This document shows, piece after piece, positions 10,117 through 23,340 of a stretch of 64,000 nt of DNA; position 1 is the stretch's first letter; every line of letters begins with the position of its first letter. A program made the position numbers and the translations under genes. The stretch is from the NCBI RefSeq assembly GCF_024713945.1, contig NC_134684.1, positions 536,001-600,000 on the forward strand, written 5' to 3'. The notes below the pieces were generated by a model. It did no database searches. It was not told the origin of the DNA and was given only the letters and a program-made list of their open reading frames with translations. Source of the stretch: Dermatophagoides farinae (Eukaryota; Arthropoda; Arachnida; Sarcoptiformes; Pyroglyphidae).

Positions 10117-13100
10117 TTACATTGTTGATGTTGTTGTTGTTGTTTTTAATGATGATCGATGTTGATGGCCACCACCAGCATTATTGTTAACGGTATGCAA
10201 ATAATCTTTTGTCATTTCGTAAATATTGAAACGATTTAGATTGATATTTTCATTTATTTTCAAACATTTATCATTGGTTACGGTAGCAGGCATCATTAAT
10301 GTACAAATTTTCATCGATGTCGATGGTATTGACATTATGAAACGAGATGATATTGGTGCCATTAAGTTGGTTATTAAAGTATTTATTAGATGATGATTTG
10401 CAGTCGATTTCGAATCATCATCAGATTTTGATATTTTCTCTTCATTTGTGTTGGATGTCAATTGATTTTGATTATTAATTGATATCTTTGTTGGTTGAAT
10501 GTCAATATCATTATTATTATCGGTACTCGGATTTATATTGTTTTGTATCACGGATAAATCATATCGATTTCGATAACCATCAAATACTGTATTGAATCCT
10601 GGCCAAGAAATATGTCGATGTTGATGATTTTTTCCAATACGATTATCACGACGTTCACGACGCCAACTTGAACGATAAGATATTCGTTTAGGTAATCTAC
10701 CACCCAATGATGCATCAGTTTTTGGTGGAAATCGACCGTAAAAATAAACCAAAAATAAGAAAAATGCAAATCCTATTTAAATGTAAAAAGTTAATTATGA
10801 GATTAGATTTCAATTAGAGAGAAATTTTCACTTACCAGCTAAAATTGGAATCAAACTGGCCATTTTGTATACCCATGCAAAACCAAAATAACGTGCATAA
10901 ATCATTAGATCTTCTTCAATGTATGTACGATTTGTTTGTGGATCAATCATTTGACTACGATTTTTATATGTCCATTCAATCATGCCATCTCCTCGATGCA
11001 AAACAGTGATCGATTTTTGATCAGTAATACTACATACACGTTTGGTGTTGGCATCAACATATTGACCATAATCAGGTGGATAATAGATGACCTGATTTTT
11101 CCACATATTCAAATCCAACATCATTACAAACATAATAATTCCATAGTTGAACCATTTGCCTGATTGGGGTGGGTGAGAAAAGTTATATTAACAAAAATAC
11201 GATGATGGCAAGTTGATACATACCAGTAATTTTAATTTCAACCGATGGAAATTTTAGTGATTTTCGAAAAAAATTCAATGTATACGATGGCTGTAGAAGA
11301 CCAGGTAATTTTATATTAAGATCACAGACAAAATGAGGAAAATCCCAATCTTGCATTACAATCAATAGATCCATGACTAAAATGGATGAAGCAAGGAATG
11401 CACGAGAAAATTCGGTAGTTGAGAATAAGCCATACGTTAAACAATCCCAACAAATCACTTCGGTCAGAATGATTGTTATGACTGAAGCGGCAATGACTAA
11501 TGAACCTGACCAGAATACCACTATACGAATGTTGGCATGTTTATACCAAAAAGCACGAAGATTGATAGCCCAATTTGGATAGAGATTATCTTGTAACATC
11601 ATATCGGTAATCATCCAGGCAGTGAAAAAATCCCCACACCATGTTCCACATGCAGCAATTTTCATAAACAATGAATAAGTTATGCCCATTTTTGATGTAA
11701 TCAAATAACCATGATATGATGGATGAAACATAAGTAATAAAGTATTGTAAATTTGTGAAACAAAATAACATGATATAACCGATGAGATTAACATAATCAT
11801 CCATGTACCACTTTCTTCACGAAACATTTTCAGCCGCAGTATTCGTCGTAAAACAATATGATGTAAAAAGAATTTGCCAATAAATAAACCAAGTATAATA
11901 GCTGACAAAGACATAGATGCTTTGATAAATTGCCATTCAAATTCTCGTGGATATTTGGTGAACAATAACGATATAACATTACCCAACACTGGTATCGAAC
12001 ATTCCATCAATGAATGACTCAATGGATCTTCGGCAAATATAAGAAAATTACAAAAAATAACAAAATAGGCAACAAATAAACGAGAATATGGATGTTGAAA
12101 ATAATATCTAAGTGGAAAAAAATTGATTAGAATTCATTGAGAAAAAATATTCTAAAATTACCTAAAATCTTTACGCATATGAACTGAATATATTGATCCA
12201 CTATCATTCATATTTATGGCATTCGATTTAATTATTTCTGGACAATGACATGTTAAAGGATAACTAGGGTCAAAGGTACCATACCAAATATTACATTTAC
12301 GACAAAATTGTGGCCTATCATAATCATCATCGTCGTCGTCGTCACCATCTTCTTTTGTCATCATAAGGAATGATGATGATGAATTTTGATGAAACAATGA
12401 TTCTTCTGTTGATGGTTCAATCAAATCATCCCGTCTATTATCACTATTGTTGTTGATGATGGATCTATAGACAATGTTTTTCGTTATTGGTCGTTGTTGA
12501 TCGACTAAATGAAATACTGTACCAGCAGCAGCAGCAGCAGTTGGTGAATGATTATCAATACTGATAAAAGGTACCGATGATGAACTATGTAATAAATTGA
12601 TGCATTTTTGTATCGACTCAGATTTCGTCGCTATGTGGCTATTATTATCATTCGAAAAACTTAATGGTTTTTGGCAGTTTAAACAAATTCGATACGTTAT
12701 TGGCTGAATTTCATCAGATGAACAATTGCAATATGCCGTCGAAGTCGTTGGCTGATTGTTTGATACATAATGGCGATTATTATTGTTGTTGCTGTGGTCA
12801 CCATCACCACCACTACAAACATCGTCATCATCAAAAGTATTATGGCTATTAATCAAAGAAAACGTGGAATCATCACAGTCACTGATGTTGTCGTCATTTA
12901 ATGATAACAATTGTTGATTATTCGTTGAATCAGAATTATTATGATTAACATAATGATTGCATTTTTTACTAGAAACTGATGATGTTGTCGGTTGATTGAT
13001 AAATAAATCGGCAGCTGAAAATTGTGGATCAAATAAAATTTGTTCCGATTCTGTTGGTGTTAAAATTTGTACAGATTTTTGTGTTTGTTCGATTTTATCA

Positions 13101-15275
13101 TCATCATTATCATTGTTGTTATTATTACATTCTACTTCATTATCGATTTCGATTGATTTACATTGTTGTTGAATATCCATTTCATTGGAAATCGTTTTGG
13201 ATTGTACCTGATTATTATGGTGATGATGATAAATGTCTTTTTTTCGATTTAAACAAAAATTATTATTCTTCTGGTGACTTTCGTCATCATTTAATTCATT
13301 CGAAACAATCGGATAATGAGATCCTTTATTATTATAAAATTGACTAGTTGAATGAGGTTGATGATGATTACCAAGATTGATTGATTCCATGTAACGGTTG
13401 CTTTGATCACTACCATTATCATAATTATGATGATTCATTATAATTTCATTTTGTTTTTGTTGATGAAAACCTAATCATTTTGGGTTGAAGACAAAAAAAA
13501 TTCAAATTAGTGATTTGGGAAATTTTTTTTTTTTTTTTTGAAAATGCATGCATAGAAAATGATTATAGAAATCTGTAGATGGCGATATATTGAAATTTTT
13601 TTTTTTGAATTTTCGCCAAAATCTGATCTAAAAAACTATTCAAGGAAACAATTTTTTCATAGCTCATGTTTTTCTTTTCTTTAAATTTTGTCGATTTCAT
13701 TGCCACTTCATTCACAATCACACTATCACTTGTGACAAGGTTCACACACTATTTCACACTCATCACCGTCTTATACCGAAGGAAATTTGCAACAAGTTCA
13801 ATGTGCAACAGCATGAACTACAACACATTTTAAAAAAGAAAAAAAAATGTTGCCTATTTGAAATGAAATGAAAAAAAACTAGATCATTTTTTTGTTTTCA
13901 TCAAATGAAAACAGGAAACATTTGTTTCGAAAACTTTACTTTTGGAACAATTTTTTCTTGAATGACCACCATCAAGATATATTGATTTTGTAGATTTTTT
14001 AGATGATTTCAATATCGATAATGGTTGTTTTATTGTTGGTATGGTTGTTGTTGTTGTTGTTTGATATTTTTGCGATAATGATCGATGTAAATGATTTTGT
14101 TGAAATTGTGAATTTGATTTTATATCATCATAAATCACATGATCACCATCATCATCATCATCGTTGAATTTAATTTTAGTGATTGGATTAAACGCAACTG
14201 ATTTCGGTAAAATGGATGTATTTAAACTAGGTAACGATACATGACAATTTTTATATCGATGATGATTAGAATTATTCAAAATTGATGAAGATGAAGATGA
14301 TGATGGATGATGGTCAATTATAAAGGAAACTTTCGTATCACAATCAAAAGAATTATCAATGTTTTGAGAATCATATACAGATCGCAGTAATGAGATTGAT
14401 GATGGTTGTTCATTGGTGTTTACAAACAATATAGCATCATCGGAAACAGTTCGATCACGTGAAAATTGTCTTCGTTTTTTATTGACAATCTTTACATTGT
14501 TTTTTTCATTACAATTAGATGAATAATAATCATCATCGTGGATTTTGACGGAATTTTGATTTTGGCTGTTATTATCGATGATTATTTGATGCGATTTTCC
14601 ACAATGACAACAACGACAATTATTCGTTTCTTTAATTTCTTTCGAAATGACCTGTTGAAAATATTAAAAAAAAATTGATGACATTAATTATGAGAACAAA
14701 AGAACAAAACCAAAAAAATGTGTAGATGCAGAGTTTTCAATCAATCATGCACCGAAATAATTTTAAATTGCTACTATCACTTGTCATCACTCTCATCATC
14801 ATCATCTTTCCGGCGACGATGATGATATTAAATTAAAAAATTGAATCGACAAAAAAAATCTTACCTGTTCATTTTGTTGTTGTTCATCTACTACTAGCTT
14901 GTTTCGAGTAACGTGATTATCATCAGCAACAGACGTTTGATGATAGCATGATGATGATGATGATGATGTTACATGCATTTGATTTGTATCATCATCAACT
15001 TTACTGCCATCAATAATAATGGTCTGTTCATCATCATGATATTTGGCCGCCATCAATTTCACATCGTCATCCTGTTGTTTGCTGTTTAAATCGTTGTTGT
15101 CATAGTTTTTCATGGTGTTGATGGCCATTTTTTTCATCTGAATCAATGTTCTAATTCGTTTTTTACGATGATCTATTTGATGATGATTATTATTGCCATG
15201 ATCTAGTTGTATTGAATAATCATCTTCATCATATTCAGACAAAATTTGTCGGTGACGATGATTGTGGTTTTCCAT
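10117..15275 (-). CDS. TMEM117 homologue with a very long N-terminal extension
   Basis: Six exons in transcript order: 15275-14865, 14651-13940, 13470-12162, 12107-11224, 11159-10836 and 10772-10117. All junctions have GT..AG ends and the phases close to 1431 residues. From residue 806 the protein follows vertebrate TMEM117 closely: MRKDFRYYFQHP at the start, then LTKYPRE, RLKMFREESG, YNTLLLM, CGTWCGDFFTAWMITDMMLQD, SRAFLAS, MDLLIVMQDWDFPHF, KWFNYG, LDLNMWKNQ and YGQYVD. About eight membrane segments are spread over exons 3-6. Residues 1-805 have no counterpart in the roughly 514-residue vertebrate protein. They are Asn/Asp/His/Ser-rich with three cysteine clusters. Translation might instead start at Met386 or Met806; the two upstream exons are supported by phase agreement only. 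TMEM117 is a multipass membrane protein implicated in ER-stress signalling to mitochondria; its biochemical role is not settled. Confidence 0.88.
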
Positions 15276-16496
15276 AGTAATTCGTTGGAAAAACCAAATA
15301 GTTTTTCGGCCTATTAATTATTGAAAATATGAACACAAACACAAACATTGATTATGATGATGATGATGATGATGAGAAAAATTTGATCATTTCCATTATG
15401 TGGTGAGAGAAAAAAAAACGAAAAATCAATCAATTTAATGAATTTCTTCTATGACAAATAAAAAAAAAACAAAACACGAATGTAGCAGCAAAAAAAAAAT
15501 GTTTACCTTCATACAATCACGCGTGAATCATTTAGATTTTTTTTTGACGTTGTTGATAGTGATTTTGATTTTCGATTCAAGCAAGTATAACAGAATTGCA
15601 TTTGAAGAATTTGAAGCAATCTGAAAATATAAATAGCTCTTCTCTCTTGTTATTTTTTACTTTATAAATTAATAAAATAGATAGATACTTGAATCTGAAC
15701 GAATCTAAAAAAAAGAAGAAAAAATTAGAAAAAAAAATATCAAAATAAAAACAAGGAAAAAAAACAAACTTTTTTTCTGATTACATTCACGATGATGATT
15801 GTTCACAGTGAACCTGGTGTGATTGCTGTTGTTGTTGCTGTTGAGGAAAAAATCAGTTATTTTTTACATTCACAATTATCATTCATGCAATATAAAATGG
15901 AATTTTCAAATCGAACGCGATTACACATTCATCAGTTTTTTTTTTATCACAATGACAATAATCCTGGAGTTGTCGTCATTGGATTTGATGACCAAAACAA
16001 TAATGACGATGAAGATGATGATGATGATGATGATCTGACAACCGCCCACCATTGGTGAGAATGCACATTTGTTTTAAATTTCAAAATAAACAAAACGACA
16101 TTGATTTTTTTTTTTGCACAAACAAGTTGATTCTGAATGATGAGCGTTGGAAAAACAATGAAAAAAAAATTATTTCCAATTTGACAATTATCCTTCAAAA
16201 CAATTGGCCAAAAATCGTCTGTTTTTTTTACAAATTTCCATTGTATGTGGCATGTGTATGTGTTTTGTTTGATTTTCAGCCGGAAAAATATATGATGCAA
16301 TCATCATCATCATCATCATCATCACCATCAGGCTACAATATTGTGGATGGAGGGAAGAAAAAAGAATGAAAAGGGAGAGAGAGAGAGAGAAGGAAGTTAA
16401 AGTTAGATTAGTTAGTTGATCATTGAGAGAAAACATAAATATGCCATGCCCATATCACCTGATTTTTTTTCGGACAGAAACAAAAAAAAAAATAAA

Positions 16497-16530
16497 TGGT
16501 GGTGGTGGTGGTGGTGGTGGTGGTGGTGGC
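16497..16530. repeat. (GGT)11 trinucleotide repeat
   Basis: Pure GGT tract about 400 bases upstream of the SDR start codon. It is an unusually G-rich island in this AT-rich sequence. Confidence 0.92.
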
Positions 16531-16872
16531 TGGTCATGGTTAGTGACGATTAACTTGTACTAACCGAACGATATTTTTTTATTGTGTTGGATTTATCATT
16601 AAATTATAGATTTTTTTTCAAATTCAAATCAATAAATTATCTCCGAAAAAATAAAGAAGACAATATCGATGATGATGATGATGTAATAACCACAATTCGA
16701 AGAAATTCTATTTTTTTAAAGTAAATATAAAACACCATCATTGCCATCTAGTGTTTAATATTGAAAATGCAAAAAAAATTGATAAATTCGATAATGAAAA
16801 TTTTGATTTGATAAATGATGATTGTCATTGATAATTACTAATAAACTCGGGGACTCATTTTCTCACGTTAAA

Positions 16873-16898
16873 TTTTTTTTTTTTTTTTTTTTTTTTTT
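16873..16898. repeat. T26 homopolymer upstream of the SDR gene
   Basis: A run of 26 T ends 35 bases before the ATG of the dehydrogenase gene. It could lie in the 5' leader or be a nucleosome-excluding promoter element. Confidence 0.9.
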
Positions 16899-16933
16899 GA
16901 TTAAATTATCATACTGATGAACTTGTAACAACA

Positions 16934-17856
<923 letters not shown>

Positions 17857-18659
17857 ATATACCTGTATTTTATTTCACATATATTTCTCGTATTGTTTTC
17901 CGATTTTTAAATGAAAAAATTGATCAATCAATCAATCTCAATAAAAATGAGAATCTTTTTTTATTATTATTTATTTTTCATCAAATGATTGTTTTTATTG
18001 CGATTGCGAATTTATTATTAATTGATAAAATCAATAAAATATAACAAACATGCAAGACAGAAAGAAAAAACAACAACAACAACAACAACAACAACAAATT
18101 GACCAAGCAGAAAAAAAATATATTCGATACAATTCTCAATCTATCTACAAAATATCAAGAGAGCGAGCAAGTGAGAGAAAAAAAAATTCAATCTTGATCA
18201 CTTTATCATCAGAAGAAAAAAATGGGGAATTGAAAAAATCAATAATTACCATTGATCGATTAGTTTATGGGTTTTTTTTTGATTCACGTAAAAGTGACCA
18301 AATCAATCAATCAATCGCAATTTGTTTCCACAAAAAGGCTTCACAAATAAATACGACACGTCTTTAGCCCCAAAAAAAATAATAATAATGGTGCAAAAAA
18401 AATGGCAAATGGATCACGATAAAAAAAAAGTGTTGCAAAATGTGAGTGGCAAAAAATCTGGAAAAACAAAATCTATAATCGAAGAATAAGATGATGATGC
18501 TGATGCTGATTTTGAAAGTTTTGCCATCTAAATGATGATGATTGTCCATTGGTCGATGCTGATGATGATGATTATGAATTGATGATTGAAATGTAAAAGT
18601 ATTTATTATTGTTTGTTTAAGTAGTAGCTTAATTGATTGATTGATTTCTTTCCATTCAT
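17857..18659. other. Tail-to-tail spacer between SDR and F-box genes
   Basis: It contains the SDR 3' flank and the 3' flank of the minus-strand F-box gene. A CAA repeat near 18069-18096 creates a meaningless poly-Gln frame. Nothing else is supported. Confidence 0.45.
18033..18038 (+). terminator. Candidate polyadenylation signal of the SDR gene
   Basis: AATAAA in an AT-rich context 177 bases after the SDR stop codon. An earlier CAATAAAAA string occurs near 17939. Confidence 0.4.
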
Positions 18660-21600
18660 TTATTTACAAGCAACTTTAACATCGATAAATAAATTATTAC
18701 AATCAGCTGGTGGTTTCAATGTCAAAAATCCACGTGATATAACAGACAATGTAAATCTTTTACGTGGTGATCGTCTAGCCAGATCACTACAAACAGTGAT
18801 CACATTATCATTAACATTTGAACAATATTGTAGTTCAAGATTCTGTAAACGATACATTCGTGATAATGCTTTACAGATTTCTTCATCAATTATAACACGA
18901 TGTAATTTCAGATGTTGTAAATGTGGTAATGTTGCAATCGATTTCCATACGGTATGTGAACAATTTGTACATATTCTATGTCCATATCTATATATATTGT
19001 GGAAAGTAAAGTTGAGTAAAAGTTTCCAAAATTCATATATTAAAATATAATCCACTTACCTTCTAGCTAGATGATCACAACGAAATTCAATTGCATAAAG
19101 CACTAATTTTCTCAATTGTGGCATATGTTCGTGTATTGCACGAACCGATTCTTCTGTAATGGATGCATATTGTATTGTTAAACTTTTTACAGATGACCAT
19201 CCTAATTGAATAAATTTCCGGAATGGTTGATCAACATTTCCCGATACGAATTGTAGATTTAATTCATTCAGATTATCGAATAATAAACTAGCTGGTGTTG
19301 CAACGTCGATATCAAAATTATGTATCCGTAGATATAATGATCGTAAATTACAAAAATTTGAACCAATTGTCGATATTACTGAATCAATTAGATCAGGTGG
19401 TACATCAACTCGACCTATTGTTGAAACAAAATTAGCCAATAACAAAAAATTCGAATTCAATCAGAATTACCCAATGATATAACTTTTTCAGCATAATTTC
19501 TATATGCCAACAGCGATACACATTCTAGACCTGAAAGTGAAAATTTTTGATTAGAAAAACAAGAACGAAATCAAAACAAAAACAAAAAAAAAATCTTACC
19601 GATACCATGTTCACAATTGATATAGATTCTTTTGATCGTATGTTTAATCACCGATAAATAAGAAAGAATATCAATTTCATTATTAATTCTTAATTCCTCA
19701 AGAATTGTAGAATATTTTAGCAAAATATCAATGACAATTGAATCAACGGATGATAAACTACCCAATGAAAGACAACGAATTTGTGATCCAAATTTTTTAG
19801 CGAATGCTTTCCATTGCAACAGATGACTTTGACGAATTTCATGACGAATTTGTTCCTGTTCCACATATGCTTGAACATGATCCATTTTATTATTATCCAT
19901 TTGCGATGCCATCATTATTGCATCCATTTGATTCTGTTGATTATGATGATGTTGATGATGATGATAATTTTGTTGTGAACGGGAACTATGCTGTGATTGA
20001 CCAGGATTTGTGGTGGTAGTAGTTAGATTCATACTACTTGGATGGCTATTGGAATTGATTTCACTACTATTTAAATCAGCAATTTGATTTCCAGTCATCA
20101 TACTAGTACTTCCACCGCTTCCATTACTACTACTTGCACCACTTTGACTTGTTGTCGTTGTCGTTATCGTATTATTAAAACAACGATTACCACCAGCACC
20201 ATCTGAATCGATTGTTGTTTGTATACTTGCAACAAGATTTGGTGATAAATGATTCAGTTGTTGTTGCTGTTGTTGTTGTTGTTGACGGCTTCCAGTTCCT
20301 TTTGTATGATAACTATTTGTTGCCATACTAGTAGATTCATCATTCAATGTTAATAAACTATCATTACTATTGATTGTATCATTTATAACATTGATTGACA
20401 TTAATTGATCTTCAGATCTCATCATCATCATTGAATTCTGTACACGAATCTGATTATTTTGTGTTAAACGATGTTTAGACCATTCACGACGACGTTGTGT
20501 TGCCGTCGATGATGATGCTGTTGATGTTATCGATGTTTTTGATTGAAGTTTTTGTAATTGATTCTGATGTTGTGAAGATGTTGTTGGTGTTTGAAAAGTT
20601 ATCGTTGGTGATTGTGGTCCATTTTGTGGTGACGGTGTTTTTGCTTGTTGTTGCTGTTGCTGTTGATGATTTATTTGAGTTTTACGAATTATATTCTCCA
20701 ATGAAATACGCATATCATCATGTGGAAAATATACGGCAGTTGTTTTTTCATGAATCGCCGCTGCTACAGAATTCATTGGTGTGGCCATCGAAGTGGTTGT
20801 ATTTGTTGTTGTTGAAAGATTTAAATTTGGTGTTGTACGAGTCATTATTGTTGATTGAATCAATGGTGACATTTCATTCATCATACGTTTACCGGTAGCT
20901 GATGCATTAGTACGATTCGAATTATTTGCTCCTGATGGTGATGATATTGGTGATGATTTGGTTTGATTAACAGGAGTTTTACATAGCGAGGTCGTTACAA
21001 TTGAACGACTTCCAGGGCTACTAGCACCTGTACTGGAACGATGATGTTGATGTTGCTGCTGTTGCTGCTGCTGCTGTTGTTGCTGGTGCTGCTGATGATG
21101 ATGGTGATGATGATGATGATGATGGTGATGAATCAAATTCGATGCACTGGATGCAGTGGATTTTTTCGATAAAACCGATGCCTGTGAATGTCGTTTACCA
21201 GCTGTATCACTACTAGTTTCTTGATTTTGATTATGTTTTTTCTTCAATGAACGACGTGTTGATAGTTTACGCATTAAACCACCAAATACGGCTAATTGTT
21301 CGGATGCAAATGCACCAACTGCTGAGCTAATTGTTTCACCTTGATCACCTTGATGATGACCATTATTATTATTTACAGAATCGATAAAATTTTTACTCTT
21401 TTCCAGCAATCCATTCGGTAATTCATCACTATCTTCTTCAAGGCGAATATCATTCAAATGAAGACATTCAATGTTATCACTATGATTCATTATAATCTAA
21501 AGAGATGAAAATTTCAAATTAAAAAAAATAAACTCAAAAAACAAACAAATTTTACCTGTAAAGTTTCATCATCCAAATAACAATGTGAAAAATTAATACA

Positions 21601-23340
21601 TTTCAATTGATTACATAATGTGAGCAAATATTTTAAGGTTGATTTTGGATATATAATATAACCAATTTGATCTCTTGGAAAATTTTTCGATGGTGGAAGA
21701 TCCCAACTAATATAATGTGAGCATTGACAATTGCACTTGACAGAATGTTCACCTATTTTTAATGATGCTGATGATGATGATTGTAATGAACGTCTAATTA
21801 AATGTTGCCAACGATGACAAACACGTTCATAATAAAGTTTTTCTTGTAATGATAAAAATTCAAATATTGTAATAAAACATTCGTCATTTAAATCCATCAA
21901 TTTTATTGGTTGTCGTTTATTATGTTTATTACGGCTACCACGACGGCTACTACCACCACGACCACCACCAATAATAGTTGTGTCATCCATTTTATTATTA
22001 AAATTTGTGCTATTTGTTGTATCGAAAAAATTGAATCGTCGATTTAAAACTCGTAATGATGAAGCTCTTTTCTGTCGACCATGATTATTATTTGATGATG
22101 ATGATTGTGATGATGGTGTTGATAGGCCACCACCACCATCATGTTGTTGTACCATTTTTTTCCTTAATGGATCAACAACAATGTTGCCACCACCACCACC
22201 ACCGCCGCCGCTGCTGCCGCCACCAATATTTTTTGATAATGATGATGCCGAATTATTTCGATTATTATTTTCAGCCGACGATATATTTCGGGCTTTTTGA
22301 CAACAGCAACACTTATTCATTGAATCGTTTCGAAAATCTGTACCAATATTAATCGCAGTATGCGGACAATGAGATGCTGAACGTTGTCTTTGAATCATTT
22401 CATTCAAATGTTTAATTTTTTGTAAATTTAATGTTAATTTTGATCGTCGTAAATTTCTATTTGATGTTGGTGATTGTAATGGTGAATTATTGTATGGACA
22501 ATGTAAACAATGATGATGGTGACCACTATTATACGATGATGATAATGATTCAATATGTGATGGTGATGATTGTGTTGATGTTTGATGTTCAATTAATCGA
22601 TAATGATGGTGAATTCGATGTCGATGTTGATTTTTTAATTTTTTATTCGTTAAAGCTAATGTTGACGTTGTCGTTGTCGGTGTTGTTTTTTTTATGTCAT
22701 AATCACCATCACTAGCAGCACCATTGTCTATCAAAGATGGCTTTTTTCGTTGTTGGTATTGTTGTTGCTGTTGGTTTATTGTCGTTGTTGTTGCCGATAT
22801 CGATTCTTGTTGATAATGGTGACAATCGCTTTGTGGTTGTGGTTGTTGTTGTTGTATCCCAGGTAACAACAATAATTCTGTAGGTCGATTCTGATATTCT
22901 TTTTCATTGTTTTCTATTATTCTGTTGTGTACTTTTTGCTGTTTTTGCTGCCCATAAGATGATGATGATGGGGATGGTGTTGGTGATGGTGATGGGGATC
23001 GAAATTTTTGGTTTTTTCTCACTAAACTACCAACAACAACAGCCGCAACATTTAAACAAGTTCGATGAGTAGTGGTTGACTGTTGTTGCTGTTCTTGTTG
23101 ATTTAATTCAAATTCTTCTTGAATCGTTGGACTAGTGGTTGTATTTGATTGTTTTTTTTGATCACAACGACGACGACAAATACCAATGAAAATTGATTGA
23201 AAACAATTGAAAAATATACGTGGACAATGTGCGGAAATTAGTTGAATGAATCGATTATGATTTCGTTGTCGTTGTTGTTGTTGTTGTTGCTGTTGTTGAT
23301 TATTCGTGCGCTTATTACACCAACAACATTGATTGCCCAT
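18660..23340 (-). CDS. F-box/leucine-rich-repeat protein, possibly N-acylated
   Basis: Five exons: 23340-21556, 21496-19600, 19530-19471, 19414-19060 and 18987-18660. Phases close to 1474 residues. The F-box is at about 482-520 (LNDECFITIFEFLSLQEKLYYERVCHRWQHLI region), followed by leucine-rich repeats beginning near 565 (KCINFSHCYLDDETLQ). The repeats are interrupted from about 625 to 1146 by a low-complexity stretch of Gln, Ser, Thr, Asn and His, then resume (RCLSLGSL, LEELRINN, LRSLYLRIHN, LNELNLQF, LRKLVLYAIEF, LQHLKLHRV, LQNLELQYCSNVND). F-box/LRR proteins are substrate receptors of SCF ubiquitin ligases, binding SKP1 through the F-box and targets through the repeats. The N-terminus MGNQCCWC offers Gly2 and adjacent cysteines, a typical myristoylation plus palmitoylation arrangement. 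The low-complexity insertion is joined by normal splice phases, so it is not an assembly break. No particular FBXL orthologue is recognised. Confidence 0.85.
21061..21129 (-). repeat. Gln/His codon repeat in the F-box gene
   Basis: CAG/CAA and CAT/CAC repeats in coding sequence encode a poly-His run followed by a poly-Gln run. Likely length-variable, like the other Gln tracts of this gene near 20270-20285 and 23275-23300. Confidence 0.8.

Larger units (their letters stand above)
15276..16933. other. Divergent intergenic region between TMEM117 and SDR genes
   Basis: It should carry the promoters of two head-to-head genes. Contents: ATG repeats at 15354-15374 and near 16010-16034, ATC repeats at 16300-16326, a GA tract at 16375-16391, a GGT tract, and a T26 run just before the SDR start. 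A TATAAATA string occurs at 15629-15636. Short frames here are repeat artefacts. Confidence 0.45.

Noticed and set aside
12664-13347. Plus-strand frames opposite the TMEM117 extension
   Set aside because: Antisense shadows of the Asn/Asp/His-rich exon; no motif and no initiation context.
16052-16369. Plus-strand frame near the SDR promoter with Cys and aromatic residues
   Set aside because: It runs through ATC repeats and T-runs, has no family motif and lies between two promoters.
19804-20898. Plus-strand frames rich in Met, Leu, Val, Asp and Tyr opposite the F-box gene
   Set aside because: They are antisense shadows of CAG/CAA/CAT/TCA-repeat coding sequence on the minus strand.
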